Positions 12,665-24,502 of a DNA stretch of 64,000 nt are shown piece by piece. The position numbers and the translations under genes were made by a program. Position 1 is the first letter of the stretch. Every line of letters begins with the position of its first letter. This DNA is from Absidia repens (taxonomy: Eukaryota > Mucoromycota > Mucoromycetes > Mucorales > Cunninghamellaceae): assembly GCA_002105175.1 (NCBI GenBank), contig MCGE01000001.1, positions 62,001-126,000 on the forward strand, in the 5' to 3' direction. The notes under the pieces are model-generated. The model was not told the origin of the DNA. It did no database searches and worked only from the letters and a program-made list of their open reading frames with translations.

Positions 12665-13971
12665 ATGTCTCAGGCAACAACCGTTACTCGAAAGCTTTTG
12701 GTAGTAGGTGGATCTGGGTTTTTAGGTAACTAAGACCTTATATTTCACTAATACCGAAACACTAACGGTATTAGTATTTTTTTTTAATTTTTTTTTATGT
12801 TTACATTAGGCCAGAGTATGTGTAAAGCTGCTGTTCAAAGGGGTTGGGAAACTGTCAGTATGAGGTAAACTTGAAAAAATAAAGCATAAAATCCACGTTC
12901 TAAAAACAACAATAATAACAACTTCATCTGTTTTCAGTCGTAATGGTGAACCTGAATCATTTACTAAGCACGGAAAGCCAGCTTGGGCGAACGAGGTAAC
13001 GCGCAAAAAAAAAAAAAAAAAAAAAAAAAAAGGTGTTCATACTATGGTGGGTTTAGGTTGGTACTTAATATCTTTTATGTATTTATAAACAAAAAGGTAG
13101 AATGGGCCAGGGGCGATTCTTTGGATCCTTCTAGCTACAAGGACGTTATCAAGGACGTCACAAACGTTGTGCACACCGTCGGTATTATTTTGGAAAGTGA
13201 TTACAAGAAGGCGGTGAATGATCCAACAGTGCTTGGTGCGTTGTGCGGTGCTACCAAAGTATTGGGTGAAGTGGTAGGAATGACTGATCGTGGCAATCCT
13301 TTGGATCCCAAAAGGCAGGTATTACCAACATATGAAGCTGTCAATCGTGATACAGGTAAAATGAGACATATTCCTACTTCCGTAGCTTAAAAAAAAAACT
13401 TCGATGATTCACCTTTCCTCCTCTTTTTTATTTTTTATTTTTATTATACGTCAATAGCTATGTCGGTGGCCAAAGAAGTAGCGACTTTGTCGACAATGGA
13501 ATCCTATGTATATGTCTCAGCATCTGATATCTTCCCTTTTATCAATCCGCGTTATATCACTTCAAAGCGACAGGCCGAACGTTATTTATTCGCTCGGCCG
13601 GAATTCAAATCTATTATCCTTAGACCAGGTACAACCAAATTGATCTATATTAAATATATAAAGGGATGGAATGTGTACTCATGATTACCTCTTTCTTTAC
13701 CTTTTTCGGAATATATTTATTAGGATTCATGTACAATGAACAAAGAGCATCAGCCATACCTATTGCCAAAGCTATTCAAACAGCCAACGCATTGACTCAA
13801 CCATTCTCCAAAGCGCTATCGAGTTTACCTTTTGGCACCACTTTTACTACTCATCCATTGTATACTGATACTGTAGCCACCGCTGCCATGAATGCCATAG
13901 AAGCCAAATCTTATGGAATTTTTGATGTTGCCGGCATTGAAGGTTTGGCTTATCATGGGGTCGCAACCTGA
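12665..13971 (+). CDS. COQ11: Coq11-like atypical short-chain dehydrogenase (YLR290C family)
   Basis: Six exons: 12665-12725, 12810-12864, 12938-12995, 13097-13355, 13458-13628 and 13724-13971, all in frame, 283 residues. The N-terminus carries the Rossmann NAD(P)-binding motif VVGGSGFLG (residues about 13-21), split by intron 1. DSLDPSSYKD, VVHTVGIILE and YVYVSASD fit the atypical SDR fold. The family member in yeast is a mitochondrial inner-membrane protein of the coenzyme Q synthome. A basic N-terminal stretch (TVTRK) is short, so targeting is not obvious. Intron 3 holds a poly-A run of about 25-30 bases (13003-13031). The related complex I NDUFA9-like proteins are the main alternative assignment. 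Confidence 0.83.
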
Positions 13972-14160
13972 TTGGCTTGCCAATTGGATCAGTTGGCCAA
14001 TGCAAAAACAAATCACGCTCACGACTTTTTAGAATTTATCATTATCATTATCTTTATCTCTCTTCCTTTTTTCCTTTTTCATTTTTTTTTTTTTTACCCA
14101 AACACATACGTCTTATCTGCATCAATAAATTCCTTCCCTCCTTTTTTTTTTTTATACTAC

Positions 14161-16071
14161 ATGTTACGATCCCCTTTTCATTTTTTGTTATCTTTGCATC
14201 GGGTTTTCCTTCGAAGCAAGGCGCGGCGTAGATCAAGTCATTTTTTGTTTCGTCCCATTACAAAAATAACGCCTTGGTCAGCAGGCATCATCTCAAGAAT
14301 ATCAAACACGTCATCACCAGTATTCACCAAATACGTATCTATTCTTGGACAACACCATGAACAAACAAATCACTTACGTCGTGTAATACAGCAGCACTCA
14401 ACATCAACTTCCCGACGTTTATTCATACATCGCCGTTTGCAAGGAAATGGGCCGGTCTGCATTCAACGTCGAACAATGGTGTCTTCAGGCAGTATCAGTA
14501 ATGGAAACAGTAATATTACTACCGTTTTGGCGACGAATCACTTTTTTACTCCACGACCACCTATTCTAGGCGTTCACGGCACACCGCTTCTCCCACCGCC
14601 CCCGCCTGCCTCCTTCCGATCCTACAGCACAAAATCACCATGGAATTTACGGCAGCAGCAACATTTTGTCACTCCTTATACTTCGTCAAGTGATAATATG
14701 GATAATGTGGACGATGATGTTACTGATAATCAGTTTGAAATCAACGGACGGCCCCAAAGGATTACTCATCAATATCTACTGAAAACCCCTACAAAAGCGG
14801 CAGAATCAGCGACGGACAATAATGGTGGTGTTGACCATGGGGGACTTGGACGAAAGCAACAATCGTATCGACCTCCGGATATACGTGGCATGGCGGATTT
14901 GATGGAAACCAACGACGATAGTCATCTTGATAGCAACACTCGGAACAAAAGTGACAGCAATAGCAGCACTGCCCATCCGAACGGTAATGGAAGCAAGGCA
15001 TATCATCGAGGTTTGGTGCATCGTGGCCAACCACCAAGAAAGTCATCACCTCAGCAAAAACGACAGCAAGAAAATACACAATTACCCTCCTCTTCAACTA
15101 CACTAGGAAAAATGTTTACTTCGCCTGTGGATGTCCTGCGCCATGATGATTTGTCACTTCAAACAACCAAAAAAATGCAGTTACATAATGTCGATACTGG
15201 TGCTGCTACCGCTACTGCTACTACTACTGTCAACAAATGCTTACAACAACAATGGTATATATCTATTCCCATGGACTTAACATTACCTTCTCCCAACAGC
15301 CATACTATATCCTTGTCCACGCCTTTGGAAAGTTTGACTATTATGGAAAATGCTGTCTCCATCCTGGATCCAACATGGTTGATATCCTTTGACGCATGGG
15401 GCAAGCTTATACGGGAACATTTAGCCAAGGTGATGGTATTTATCCAATTACTGGGGACGGAAGCTGAACGATATTGTATGAAAGACGGCAAGCGAACAAC
15501 AACAACAAGGTACTCCAATGTCGATGAGGCGGTAACAGCAACAATGGATTTCAAAATGATGATGAAAAAAACCGACACTTGCACCGAACTGCATATTTAT
15601 CTTCCACATCAACTATTAGCGCCATTACCAACGACTCGCAACAATATACACCACTGGTTAGACCAGCTGATGGATGAACCACCAAGTTTCGAAGTCAAAT
15701 GTCACAGTCCAACCAGCAATACCAGTAGTATGGATGGATTGACTCTGACAACACCGACAGCGACGACGGCATCTGAAAATACGACGGATGATCCAATCGT
15801 TTTGGAACCTGTAACATTCGGTCAGTCTCTCAATGTTGACAGAATGGACATGTCAGAAATAGACGACGATGATCTGGTTATGGTGCCATCTTTAATCACG
15901 GAAGCGGATCAAAGACAAGCGAACGAACACAATGAGGACGACAATTCTTCCTGGCACATCGGTCCACGTTATTTTCAAGGCATACACACCTTTTTGAACC
16001 ATGTGGATTCGATGATTGACTCAAGTCCTGCTTTTGCGTCCAGTGGTCCTCAACGGCGCTTTTCTTTATGA
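14161..16071 (+). CDS. Uncharacterised Ser/Thr/Asn-rich protein with basic N-terminus
   Basis: Single-exon frame of 636 residues. The frame is open further upstream to 13972, but that extension is poly-Phe/Ile from T-rich DNA, so the ATG at 14161 was chosen. It sits directly after two oligo-T tracts. The first 120 residues are rich in Arg, Ser and Ile with almost no acid (RSKARRRSSHFLFRP), as in mitochondrial presequences. The middle is low-complexity. A denser block lies at about 360-510 (QQWYISIPMDLTLPS, IREHLAKVMVFIQLLGTEAE), and the C-terminal part is acidic. No domain family was recognised. It lies 189 bp after the COQ11 stop in the same direction. Codon use looks genuinely coding. Confidence 0.72.
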   Translation: MLRSPFHFLLSLHRVFLRSKARRRSSHFLFRPITKITPWSAGIISRISNTSSPVFTKYVSILGQHHEQTNHLRRVIQQHSTSTSRRLFIHRRLQGNGPVCIQRRTMVSSGSISNGNSNITTVLATNHFFTPRPPILGVHGTPLLPPPPPASFRSYSTKSPWNLRQQQHFVTPYTSSSDNMDNVDDDVTDNQFEINGRPQRITHQYLLKTPTKAAESATDNNGGVDHGGLGRKQQSYRPPDIRGMADLMETNDDSHLDSNTRNKSDSNSSTAHPNGNGSKAYHRGLVHRGQPPRKSSPQQKRQQENTQLPSSSTTLGKMFTSPVDVLRHDDLSLQTTKKMQLHNVDTGAATATATTTVNKCLQQQWYISIPMDLTLPSPNSHTISLSTPLESLTIMENAVSILDPTWLISFDAWGKLIREHLAKVMVFIQLLGTEAERYCMKDGKRTTTTRYSNVDEAVTATMDFKMMMKKTDTCTELHIYLPHQLLAPLPTTRNNIHHWLDQLMDEPPSFEVKCHSPTSNTSSMDGLTLTTPTATTASENTTDDPIVLEPVTFGQSLNVDRMDMSEIDDDDLVMVPSLITEADQRQANEHNEDDNSSWHIGPRYFQGIHTFLNHVDSMIDSSPAFASSGPQRRFSL

Positions 16072-17744
16072 AATTAGTTGTAGATGTTGTATATAGTGTC
16101 TCCCATTTTTACCTTTTATATATCTTGAATAAAATGTTTTTTTTTTTTTTTTGTTTTGTGAATTCAACAGGCTCTTTATTTTTTGAAAATCAGGTGTCAG
16201 GTACGGAGAGCATGCTTAGTAGCGCCTGTTATCATAGGATATGTGCATGTGTGTATGCGGTATGATCTAACTGTCTATTTTTTTTTTTTTGTTTTTTTTT
16301 GATACAACACATGATTTGGTTTCTGTCAGCGTAGTCATATTCCAGAAAACAAGTAACCTTTATTTGATTTGTGTACAGGGGTTTATAGAAATATCATTAA
16401 ATATTAAAGGAAGTGATATGATTCAGGAACGTTACCGAATTTTGAGGTGGTAGTAGATGTTTCGGCAGTGCAAAAAAAGACTAGATTTGGTGAAAGCAAA
16501 CATCCCACTTTTTTCTTGAAGGGGAAATGTAGGGACACGTACCGTACAGCATAACCTTCACACGTACTCTGCCGAAAAAGCCGGAATTTGAATTTTCCAG
16601 GTGGTCCAAGCCAGATACATTATATCCTGTCAAGTACTGTCAGAAGGTAAAAAAAAAAAAAAAAATGCAAGGTTACTACTGCTCTATTTTATTCCCTTGT
16701 TTCTTTTTTCTTTCTTTCTTTTCTTTCTTTTTTTTTTACACATTATCAACGCATCATTAATTTTACCATGGAACAAAAAGGCCTGATCCCTCCATTACAT
16801 TTATTCGAGATTTACCAGTACGTCCAAGGCGCTATCATTATTAATGATACTATTCTTTTTTCTAGTACCACTACATATCTCTTTTAAATTTTATTTTCAT
16901 TACCCTCTTTTTCCTTTTCACTGCTTAGTATTTTATTATCGTATCATTATTCCTTTTACTATTACATCACACCGGGTTTTATTTTATGATCGTGTCATTG
17001 CTATACCCTTCTTTTTACTTTATTCTCGTTTCATTATCATTCTTTTTCCTATCCTTTGTTAATAAACAATAAAAAAGAACTTCGTAACAATTTGTATGAG
17101 ATGTGTACTGATGTGACTTAGGTGTGTGTATGTGGATATTGTTTATTTATACTGTGTAGACCTTAGCTTATAGATATATGACATGTGAAGCCATGGATAA
17201 TTGTGAACAGGACGTTTAGAATTTTTGTGCTTTTCTTATAGACATACTGACTCGGTATATCATAATCTTTGTTCTCTTTTTTTTTTTAATTTTCAATTTG
17301 TGAGAGCGCTGTACGTGCAGAATGAGTACGTGCAAGGCTATAATAAATTCAGGCTCTTTGGAAGAGTACATGCGAAAATTGTACGTGTCCCTAACAATCT
17401 CCATCTTTTTTTTTTTTTTTACTGTCATTCTATCTATTGTCACAGCTTATCTCCACCTTTACATATTTGTTATTATCAAATCCGTAAACGGATCACAATT
17501 TATTATATTTCCACACATAATAGAAAAAACAAACAAATACCACACATTTTTTATATCAAATAAATTCTCTGCACCCCGTTGTGAAATCGATGGAGATGGT
17601 ATAAGTAAATGAGTAATACAATTGAAGCCCTGGATAGGTTGGGACTGTGGTATGGTGTTTGTGAAAATCCCTCGGTTTTGTTTGTAAAAAATTAAGGCGG
17701 GGCACTCGTTTTGAATCCACCGAAATAAAAATCCTCTCGATTCT
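16072..17744. other. Gene-free 1.7 kb after the uncharacterised gene
   Basis: Very T-rich, with runs at 16137-16152, 16279-16300 and 17401-17420. ATAAAATG near 16130 could be the 3' end signal of the preceding gene. ORFs here are poly-Phe/Leu artefacts of T-rich DNA. Nothing further is supported. Confidence 0.4.
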
Positions 17745-18770
17745 ATTTCAATTCCCGCCCACGTGAATATTTATTTATTTTTTTCGTTCTCCTCTTTTTT
17801 TTTTTCTTTCTTTTTTTTTTTTTTTTTCTCCTTCATTTAACCTCTATGAGATTGTGTTGGACCTAGATTAGTATCAGAACTAGTTTAGAAGAGGTTTCGT
17901 TTCAGGGATTACAAGACGCATGGGAAACCCTTTCATTTTGGATCTAGGAATTAGAATTGGCTTTTTTGAGGTCATCATTAGTTTAGTTTAATGATAGTTT
18001 GTCCACAGTTTGTATCTATATTGAATAAAATATGTCTCTTTTTACATGCTTCAATAAAAAATGCCTCTTTCGTCTCTCTCATGTGTTGTACAACAGATCC
18101 CTTTAAATTAGTGATGACTGTTGGTGAGCAAATGTATCCCATTACTGCTCTCATACTGTACACTATAAAGTATATTAGATATGTTTTTATAACCGATCCT
18201 TTAGATTCGTGTTGAATATTCTTTAGATCTTCGAATACCCCCATGCCCTTAGAACCCTGTTACCATAAACTCATCGCCTATATATATATATATATATATA
18301 TACCATTAGGCCACAATAAAACATGACTTTTTCTTAATTTAATTGACCATAATTGAACCCATCATATAATGAGTAATTCCGCTATTGTAACTGTTTTATG
18401 AGTATTTTATCAAATACTTACTTTCTACTCCACCCATGAAATAAATGAACCCCGTCGCATTTCTTCTGTATTACTTGCCTAGCGACTGTTTGATTGTTTC
18501 AGGTCACTCCCAAGCAAAACCCAGTTAGACTATAGAGGTATGCATACCAAGCATGCAATGGCAGGAATGTCAAGATAAATCCTCTTTTTTTTTTTTTTTT
18601 TTTTTTTTTCTTCGCATGCCTGGAACATTGAGCATGACGGTTTGGCCTTCCAGGGTCACCTACAACGGTGTAAAATATCGAAGGTCTCCTATCTTCTCCC
18701 GATCAAAATTTACACTTCAGCAACTCGTCTGACACCCAACAGCGTTCGGAAAACTTGCCTAAGGCAAGGA
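17745..18770 (+). repeat. Dispersed repeat family, copy B
   Basis: Starts TTTCAATTCCCGCCCACGTG (17747), then AT- and pyrimidine-rich sequence to 17830. Core at about 17860-17950 (AGAACTAGTTTAGAAG, ATGGGAAACCCTTTC). Motifs TTGAATAAAATATGTCTC (about 18020) and CTTCAATAAAAAATG (about 18049) follow, with further AATAAA sites to 18320. A 28-base T run (18583-18610) interrupts the far end. No coding capacity. Confidence 0.72.
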
Positions 18771-18939
18771 AAAAAAAAAAAAAAACATAAACCTTGGACG
18801 TTTCAATACCTGGGCCGCACCTAACAACCTCTTGTTAGCGACACAGTAATATGAATGTGTATCAAATTACACTCACAATCTATCTATCTATAAAAAATGC
18901 TTAATCCAGATCATGCGTATTTCCTTCTTCGCTCCATCA

Positions 18940-19190
18940 AATTCAACACTATTTAGCGTCCATCACAGTCAACACCTTTCAGCGTCAATCATAGTCAACA
19001 TTTTTAGCATCCATCACTGTCAACATTTTTTAACATCCATCACTGTCAACATTTTTTAACATCCATCACTGTCAACATTTTTTAACATCCATCACAGTCA
19101 ACATTTTTTAGCACTCACCACAATCGATACCTTTCAGTTTCCATCATAGCCAACACTTTTCGGGAACCATTATAGCCAACACATTTCAGT
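18940..19190. repeat. Minisatellite, 26-bp unit, about nine to ten copies
   Basis: Tandem units of the form AACATTTTTTAACATCCATC followed by ACTGTC. The central copies (about 19022-19100) are nearly identical at exactly 26-bp spacing, and outer copies diverge (CACAGTCAACACC, CATAGTCAACA). It is non-coding and sits between repeat copies B and C. Confidence 0.9.
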
Positions 19191-19639
19191 GTCCAGATCT
19201 CCCAATTTTTTTTTTTTTTTTTTTTTTGCACCCTTTCTTTTCCAACCAGCCATAGCAGTAGCTCTCATTTAGGAACCACAGCCAGCACTTTTTTCAACGT
19301 CTCCAATTCCTTTTTAGAAGAGTAATCAAAAAACAACAACAGCAACAACTACAACTAGTGACAGGGTCCACATGCCCTGCATAAAAACTAATAAACTGCG
19401 AGGAGTCAAAAAGTAAATAGTATTAAATAAGATCATTTTATTTCACTATAATAGTTATTCTTTATACTAATAAAACTACACTATCATATCTAATCTATGG
19501 TGTGCATGGTATTTCTGTGGTGTGCCGTATAAGCCATATTGAGCCAAACCAGCAAGGTTTTTCATGCATAGATATATAAAGTATCAAACTATCCACTCCA
19601 AATTCATAATCACGGAATACAGAATTGAGCCCACCGTTG

Positions 19640-19925
19640 TCATTTTACATCAAAAGCATGTTGCTAACCAATCATTTTATCTCTAAATGAATCCAAGTCA
19701 CCAAACAATTTGAAATGTATTAAATCCTAGATCCAAAATGAAAGGGTTTCCCCATGTCCATTGTCATGTCCCTTTTCAAAAACCCTCTAAATCTGATAAA
19801 AATCCCACTCCATGATCACCAGACCCTCGGAGGACATCAATGTGGAAAAAAAAAGGAAAGAAGAAAAGAGAAAAAGTAGAAAGCCCAACCATTTAAAAAT
19901 CCAATTGAAATCCCGCTTTTTAGTT
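19640..19925 (-). repeat. Dispersed repeat family, copy C (short, diverged)
   Basis: On the minus strand it reads as the family core: GGGGAAACCCTTTCATTTTG near 19735-19765, then GGATCTAGGATTTAATAC. A weakened form of the CCCGCC end (GAAATCCCGC on plus) lies near 19908. It is shorter and more diverged than the other copies. The downstream limit is not resolved. Confidence 0.55.
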
Positions 19926-20120
19926 TGAGCTTTTTTTGGCAGTGAGATAAAAATTGGCAGGTGGGATGGATGTATGAGTGATAATGAAGCGTTTTTTATC
20001 TTTAAAAAACGTGGGTATCGTAATAGTTTCTAAAGACAAACTGTAATAATGTCTTTCGCATATGATTGTCGGTGTTCTATAACAAAGTCATTTTCAAATG
20101 ATTGTGAGTGATTTTATTTG

Positions 20121-20187
20121 AGTCCGATGCCTTGGGGCAACGGCATGCCGAGCAAAGTAGTGAGGCGCGCCAAAGGGTCGCGCCACT
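20121..20187. other. Two adjacent GC-rich hairpins
   Basis: ATGCC (20127-20131) pairs with GGCAT (20142-20146). GGCGCG (20164-20169) pairs with CGCGCC (20179-20184), and outer AGT/ACT can extend that stem. They stand out because the surrounding sequence is AT-rich. They lie about 280 bp upstream of the pseudokinase start. No known RNA family was matched. Confidence 0.5.
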
Positions 20188-20460
20188 GAAAATGCGTCAG
20201 TTGTGGCTAGTAAACGCAAAAAAAAAAAAAGTATATAGTAAAGGCGGTGATACAAAAGCATTGTTAGAGAACAGTTCTATATGAGGCCAGGAATCCCACG
20301 GAAGAAATGCCTCAAAAAGCCTCTTCAAAAAATAAAAGAAAATGCCTCATCATCATCATCATCCTGATTTTTATTTCTTTAATCCCTCTTCTCCTTTTCC
20401 CCTTGCTCTCAATTTTTTTTTTTTTTTTTATTTTTATTTTTTTGCGCCATATTCGTTATC

Positions 20461-21537
20461 ATGTCAAGGGAGGATAATTATCGACCTGCATCGATTTTAT
20501 CCAGTTGGTCAGATGAAACCATAGTACATAAACCGCCAGCATGCAGCACAAATCGTGATCTAGTAGTATCACAGCCGTGTTTTATAGTAAAACGGTTGTA
20601 TCGAAAACAATCTGAATCACATCAGCAGTTTGTCAAACGATCCAGTGGAGAATATTGTATTGCTTCGGTCTTATCTCATATCAATGTCGTAGGCGCATTG
20701 AACCTTCTGATGGAAGATTATAGCTTTTGTATGGTGATGAATCTGGTACAGTGTTTGACTGCCCTCCCCCATTTTTTAAAACAATTATACAATTAAGGAA
20801 AAATCAACCTAATCTAGATTTTTTTTTCTAAAAAAAATACACACTCAAAAAAGGTTGAAATGGGCGATCCTTTATCTATTATCATCAAATCAAATCATCT
20901 GCCTATTGTTACTATAATCAGCTATTTCAAACAATTGGCACAAGCAGCTAATTATATTCAAAATCTTGGCATTGCTCACAGAAATATACAGCCAAACAAC
21001 ATTTTAATATTTTCTGGGGGCTGTTTAAAATTAACAGGGTTCGGCGACGCCTTTGTTTTCCGATCCCCTTTGCAAAATCATCATTTAAAAAGTCAGGGGA
21101 AAGTAGGGTGCCTTGCTTATCAGCCACCAGAGGTTCTTCCATGGTGGGATCATTGTGTATTATTGTCATCATCATCCTATATGTGTGTTGAAAAAAAGTA
21201 TGAGCATCAGCGAAACCACAAAGAAATAAAAAACAATGGTGGCTACAGTATCAACAGTATCAGTAACGAATATATTGATCTTGGCTATTGTGCAAGCGCT
21301 GCAGATATCTGGTCTATGGGTGTAGTAACGCTTCATATGATACAGGGTCATCAGTCTTGGTCTATGCCCTGCCAATACCATGATCCTGATTATGCACGTT
21401 TTGTAACCCATCATCAACATAAAACTTCCTGCGCCATTTTATCTCTGCCACCGCCTCTGCGTTGCCTCATTTATCGCATACTTGATCCAAATCCATCATC
21501 ACGTATTGATATACAACAACTCATAGCAAATTTATAA
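20461..21537 (+). CDS. Predicted pseudokinase, Hal5/Npr1 (fungal HRK) type
   Basis: Two exons, 20461-20745 and 20854-21537, give 322 residues. The fold is a protein kinase: FIVKRLYRK at the beta-3 lysine, GEYCIASVL at helix C, SHINVVGALNL, then a C-lobe with VGCLAYQPPEVLP (APE region), AADIWSMGVV (DxWSxG) and SSRIDIQQL. Both catalytic aspartates are replaced: the HRD motif reads HRN (IAHRNIQPNNIL) and the DFG motif reads GFG (LTGFGDA). No glycine-rich loop is visible. The kept Lys, Glu and C-lobe motifs argue for a maintained structural or regulatory role rather than simple decay. Active family members control transporters in yeast, but function here is not known. An insert of about 45 residues lies between APE and DxWSxG. 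Confidence 0.85.
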
Positions 21538-21793
21538 ATTACCATCAAGCGATCTTTTTAATTCCCACTGTACTCCCTTCGTCAATCATTCAAGTGCAAC
21601 AACAACAAGAATAGTAGTATTAAAGATAATAGTAAATTTTATTCATCCAACCATAAAAACAAACAAATAAAAAAACATGCAAAAACATAACTATGCCTTC
21701 CTCTACGATCCGCATGAACTAATTCATAAAAATGGACGTATAATAATAAATGATTTATTGAAGTAGCCAAAGGCAAAACTAAATATATATAAG
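21538..21793. other. Convergent 3' intergenic region
   Basis: Shared 3' flank of the pseudokinase (+) and the ZZZ3-like gene (-). AT-rich, with several AATAAA-like strings. No gene was seen. Confidence 0.4.
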
Positions 21794-23515
21794 CTAAAAA
21801 CCTAAGTAGCTGTATTCACCAAGGTGTTCCGGGGAGGCATAGTCGTCATCAGCATAGTATGGTGCAGCAGCAGTCCTCACTGCTTCAAATGGATGATCAG
21901 ATGAATGTTGATCTAAAACAAAAAGTATAAATAAAGTCAACAAATTAGATGATGACGGTGTGTTTGTCTTTTTTTTTTTGATTACCATTTGTGAATGTAC
22001 CGATCGCCATGCATTTGCTACATAAATCCACTTCCTCCGCTTCGTCACAAACAGTACACTTGTAAAGAACACCAACAATAGGTTCAACACCACAAGAGTC
22101 GCACTATAAATGGGAGAAAAAAAGGTATCAGGAGGGAATGCAGAAAGACACAAAATCCTGTACCGTCCCCTAATATTATTTCCATTCTTACCGCAAATCC
22201 TTCATGTATCACAGAGTCAGTTCCACCAATTGTATGATCATCATTTTTACCGGGATTAGCTACACGGAGCATTGTCGCTTTCATATTGTCATCCGTATTT
22301 TCGTCATCATCCATGTAAACCGTTGGTACCGTTGACGAGCTGTAATAACCGCCTGATACTCTACGTGATGATAATAATGAGAATAATAATAAAAAGTCAA
22401 TGGGTTGATCATAGTTCATTGCCCAAACCCCTCAATACTTACTTTGTGTTTGTGATCCCCCCAGAGATCATTGCATTATAGCCCATTCCTGATCCCCGTG
22501 GCTTGTTACTGTTCTTCATCCTTGCTCTTCCACCTCTACCACGGCCACGACCACTTGATCCGCCTCGCCCAGATCTAGATGTTGAATGACTTGGCTGATA
22601 AAGTCATTTTGTAAAGGATAAGAGGGGTAGGTCCAAAAAATAATAATGGTTATGTATATGCATACGCAAGTCATTGTTTCAATTGTTCATCTTCTCTTAC
22701 TTACAGGAATATTAACTCGACCAGGTACCGGCAACCCCATCTTGGCTAATTTGATAAAGTATTTCTGAATTCGACTACTGACTTGTCGTGCATTGCGAGT
22801 TCCCAAAGCCTGCGCAATTTTGTTGAATCGTTGGGCCTGGACTGGTTCGTCGGGGTATATTTCCAGGAGTTGTTCCAATCGTTGCTATTCATCATCATTA
22901 TCGTAATAATAAGGTCAGCTATATGTTTATCGTGATCCCTATTCATTTTAACCCCCCCTTTTTTTTCTTTGATTACCTGTTCTTCATCCGTCCATGGCTG
23001 ATTGTGCGTCGGTACCTGCATATAAACGAATCCGTCAGTTAATAAAGCCAATGTATATAACCAATTCTAATACTTACCTCGTGTGATGGAGCCTCCGACT
23101 TGATCCTTCCACTTCCACTACTACTAGATGATGACGGTCTATAGACATGTATATGAGGAACCAGTCAATAAGCCATTACAATAACTTAGATCGTTTATAC
23201 TTTTTTTCTTCTCTTTACCTTTCTAAAATGGTTGGTGGTTGTGGTGGTATTGCTGCGCCGAAGGATGTAGATTTTTCTGCACTGCCAGTTTGAGAAGATA
23301 CCCGTCGTTTGCCCTTTCCATTCATGACACTAGACGAGCGATCATCTTCAGAATCCGATGCATCCGACACAGCAGTTGAGCCAGCGCGTGAGGGTATTTG
23401 GCCCACCGATTCCAGTCCTTTTGACAATTCCCGTTGTAGCATTTTGACTTCCTTTGATACATGTTTTGCTGGTCTAATAGTACGACGTTCTAAAGGTGAA
23501 GGAGTGTCCATGATG

Positions 23516-23549
<34 letters not shown>

Positions 23550-24502
23550 AACCACGCCCATCCCGGTCAAAAAAAAAAAAGAAAACAGTTAGAGAGATGG
23601 AAACCATTGTGGGGATAGTCACATCAATATCCAAGATTCAACTTACTTTATACATGCCAGGCCGTTTGTAAGCATTGGTATATTGATGCGTCAAAGCCGC
23701 CAACGAAGCTACATCCAATATAAAAAGAAGAAGAAGTTGGTAAATTTAATAAATTCTTTAATAGTATTCTATCTATGTATACGTGTTCTTACCTGTTTGC
23801 CTAGCAAATCGGCTTTCTGGCATGAATCGATATTTTGTCCAATCCAATTCCGGTACACAGAGGACACGTTGTAAAGGTGGAGGCGACTGTTTCAGTTTTT
23901 TCTATATCAGCAATTATATCATATTAGCATCGCACTAATGTCCCATAATTGAATTCTTACCTTGGATTTCAAATCAAGTACGAAGCCAAAAGGGTCTTCC
24001 AAAGCTTCCCTTTTCAATCGTGTCAGGGTTTCAACATCCTTGTTGGCGCGGTTCAATTGATGTTTGAGTACGTTCAATACCTTGAGAACGGCTTGATAAC
24101 TAGAATAAAACACGAAGGGAGATGAGTACTGTTGATCATTGTTGTATATAATGGTTACATTGACGCTCCCAAAAAAGCTTACTCTTCGTTGGATTCAAAG
24201 GATTGCGATGTCTGTTTGGCTGATTCTCCTTTGTCAGTATTTGTCGTTGGTGTATTTTCGGCAGGTGGATCAGTCGCTAATTCGTTTGCTACGGGAGGTT
24301 CTTGTTGAGCTGTAGAAGAAGCATTCTCAGTGCCCTTGTTGATATGTGTTTCTGAAGAAGGAGGAGGGGTGGTATTAACAGTTGATGTCGAAGGAAGTTG
24401 CGAAGGCGGGGACGGTGCTGCTGTTTGGTTGGAACCGTCTTGATTTTCTAAATTTGTATTTACTGTAGGTGTAGAAATGGGATCGGCAGTTTTTGTTGAC
24501 AT
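21794..24502 (-). CDS. ZZZ3-like Myb/ZZ-zinc-finger chromatin protein
   Basis: Twelve exons on the minus strand: 24502-24183, 24099-23961, 23901-23793, 23708-23647, 23517-23219, 23138-23078, 23015-22977, 22884-22705, 22594-22443, 22360-22192, 22103-21986 and 21912-21794. All junctions keep frame, giving 588 residues. After a Thr/Pro/Ser-rich N-terminus comes a helical block ([14 protein letters not shown]), then DWTKYRF. The Myb/SANT domain reads [26 protein letters not shown] and [17 protein letters not shown], closely like vertebrate ZZZ3. It is followed by an RG-rich linker and a ZZ finger ([23 protein letters not shown]). ZZZ3 is a histone-reading subunit of the ATAC acetyltransferase complex. 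A role in a related fungal complex is inference. Intron 4 ends in a (TA)n tract. It diverges from AP-3 mu across 189 bp. Confidence 0.85.

Noticed and set aside
13972..14160. N-terminal extension of the 14161-16071 frame back to 13972
   Set aside because: The extra residues come from T-rich DNA (poly-Phe/Ile), start right after the COQ11 stop and do not look like protein. The ATG at 14161 is better placed.
18940..19190. CRISPR array
   Set aside because: Units are contiguous with no unique spacers, and the genome is fungal. It is a minisatellite.
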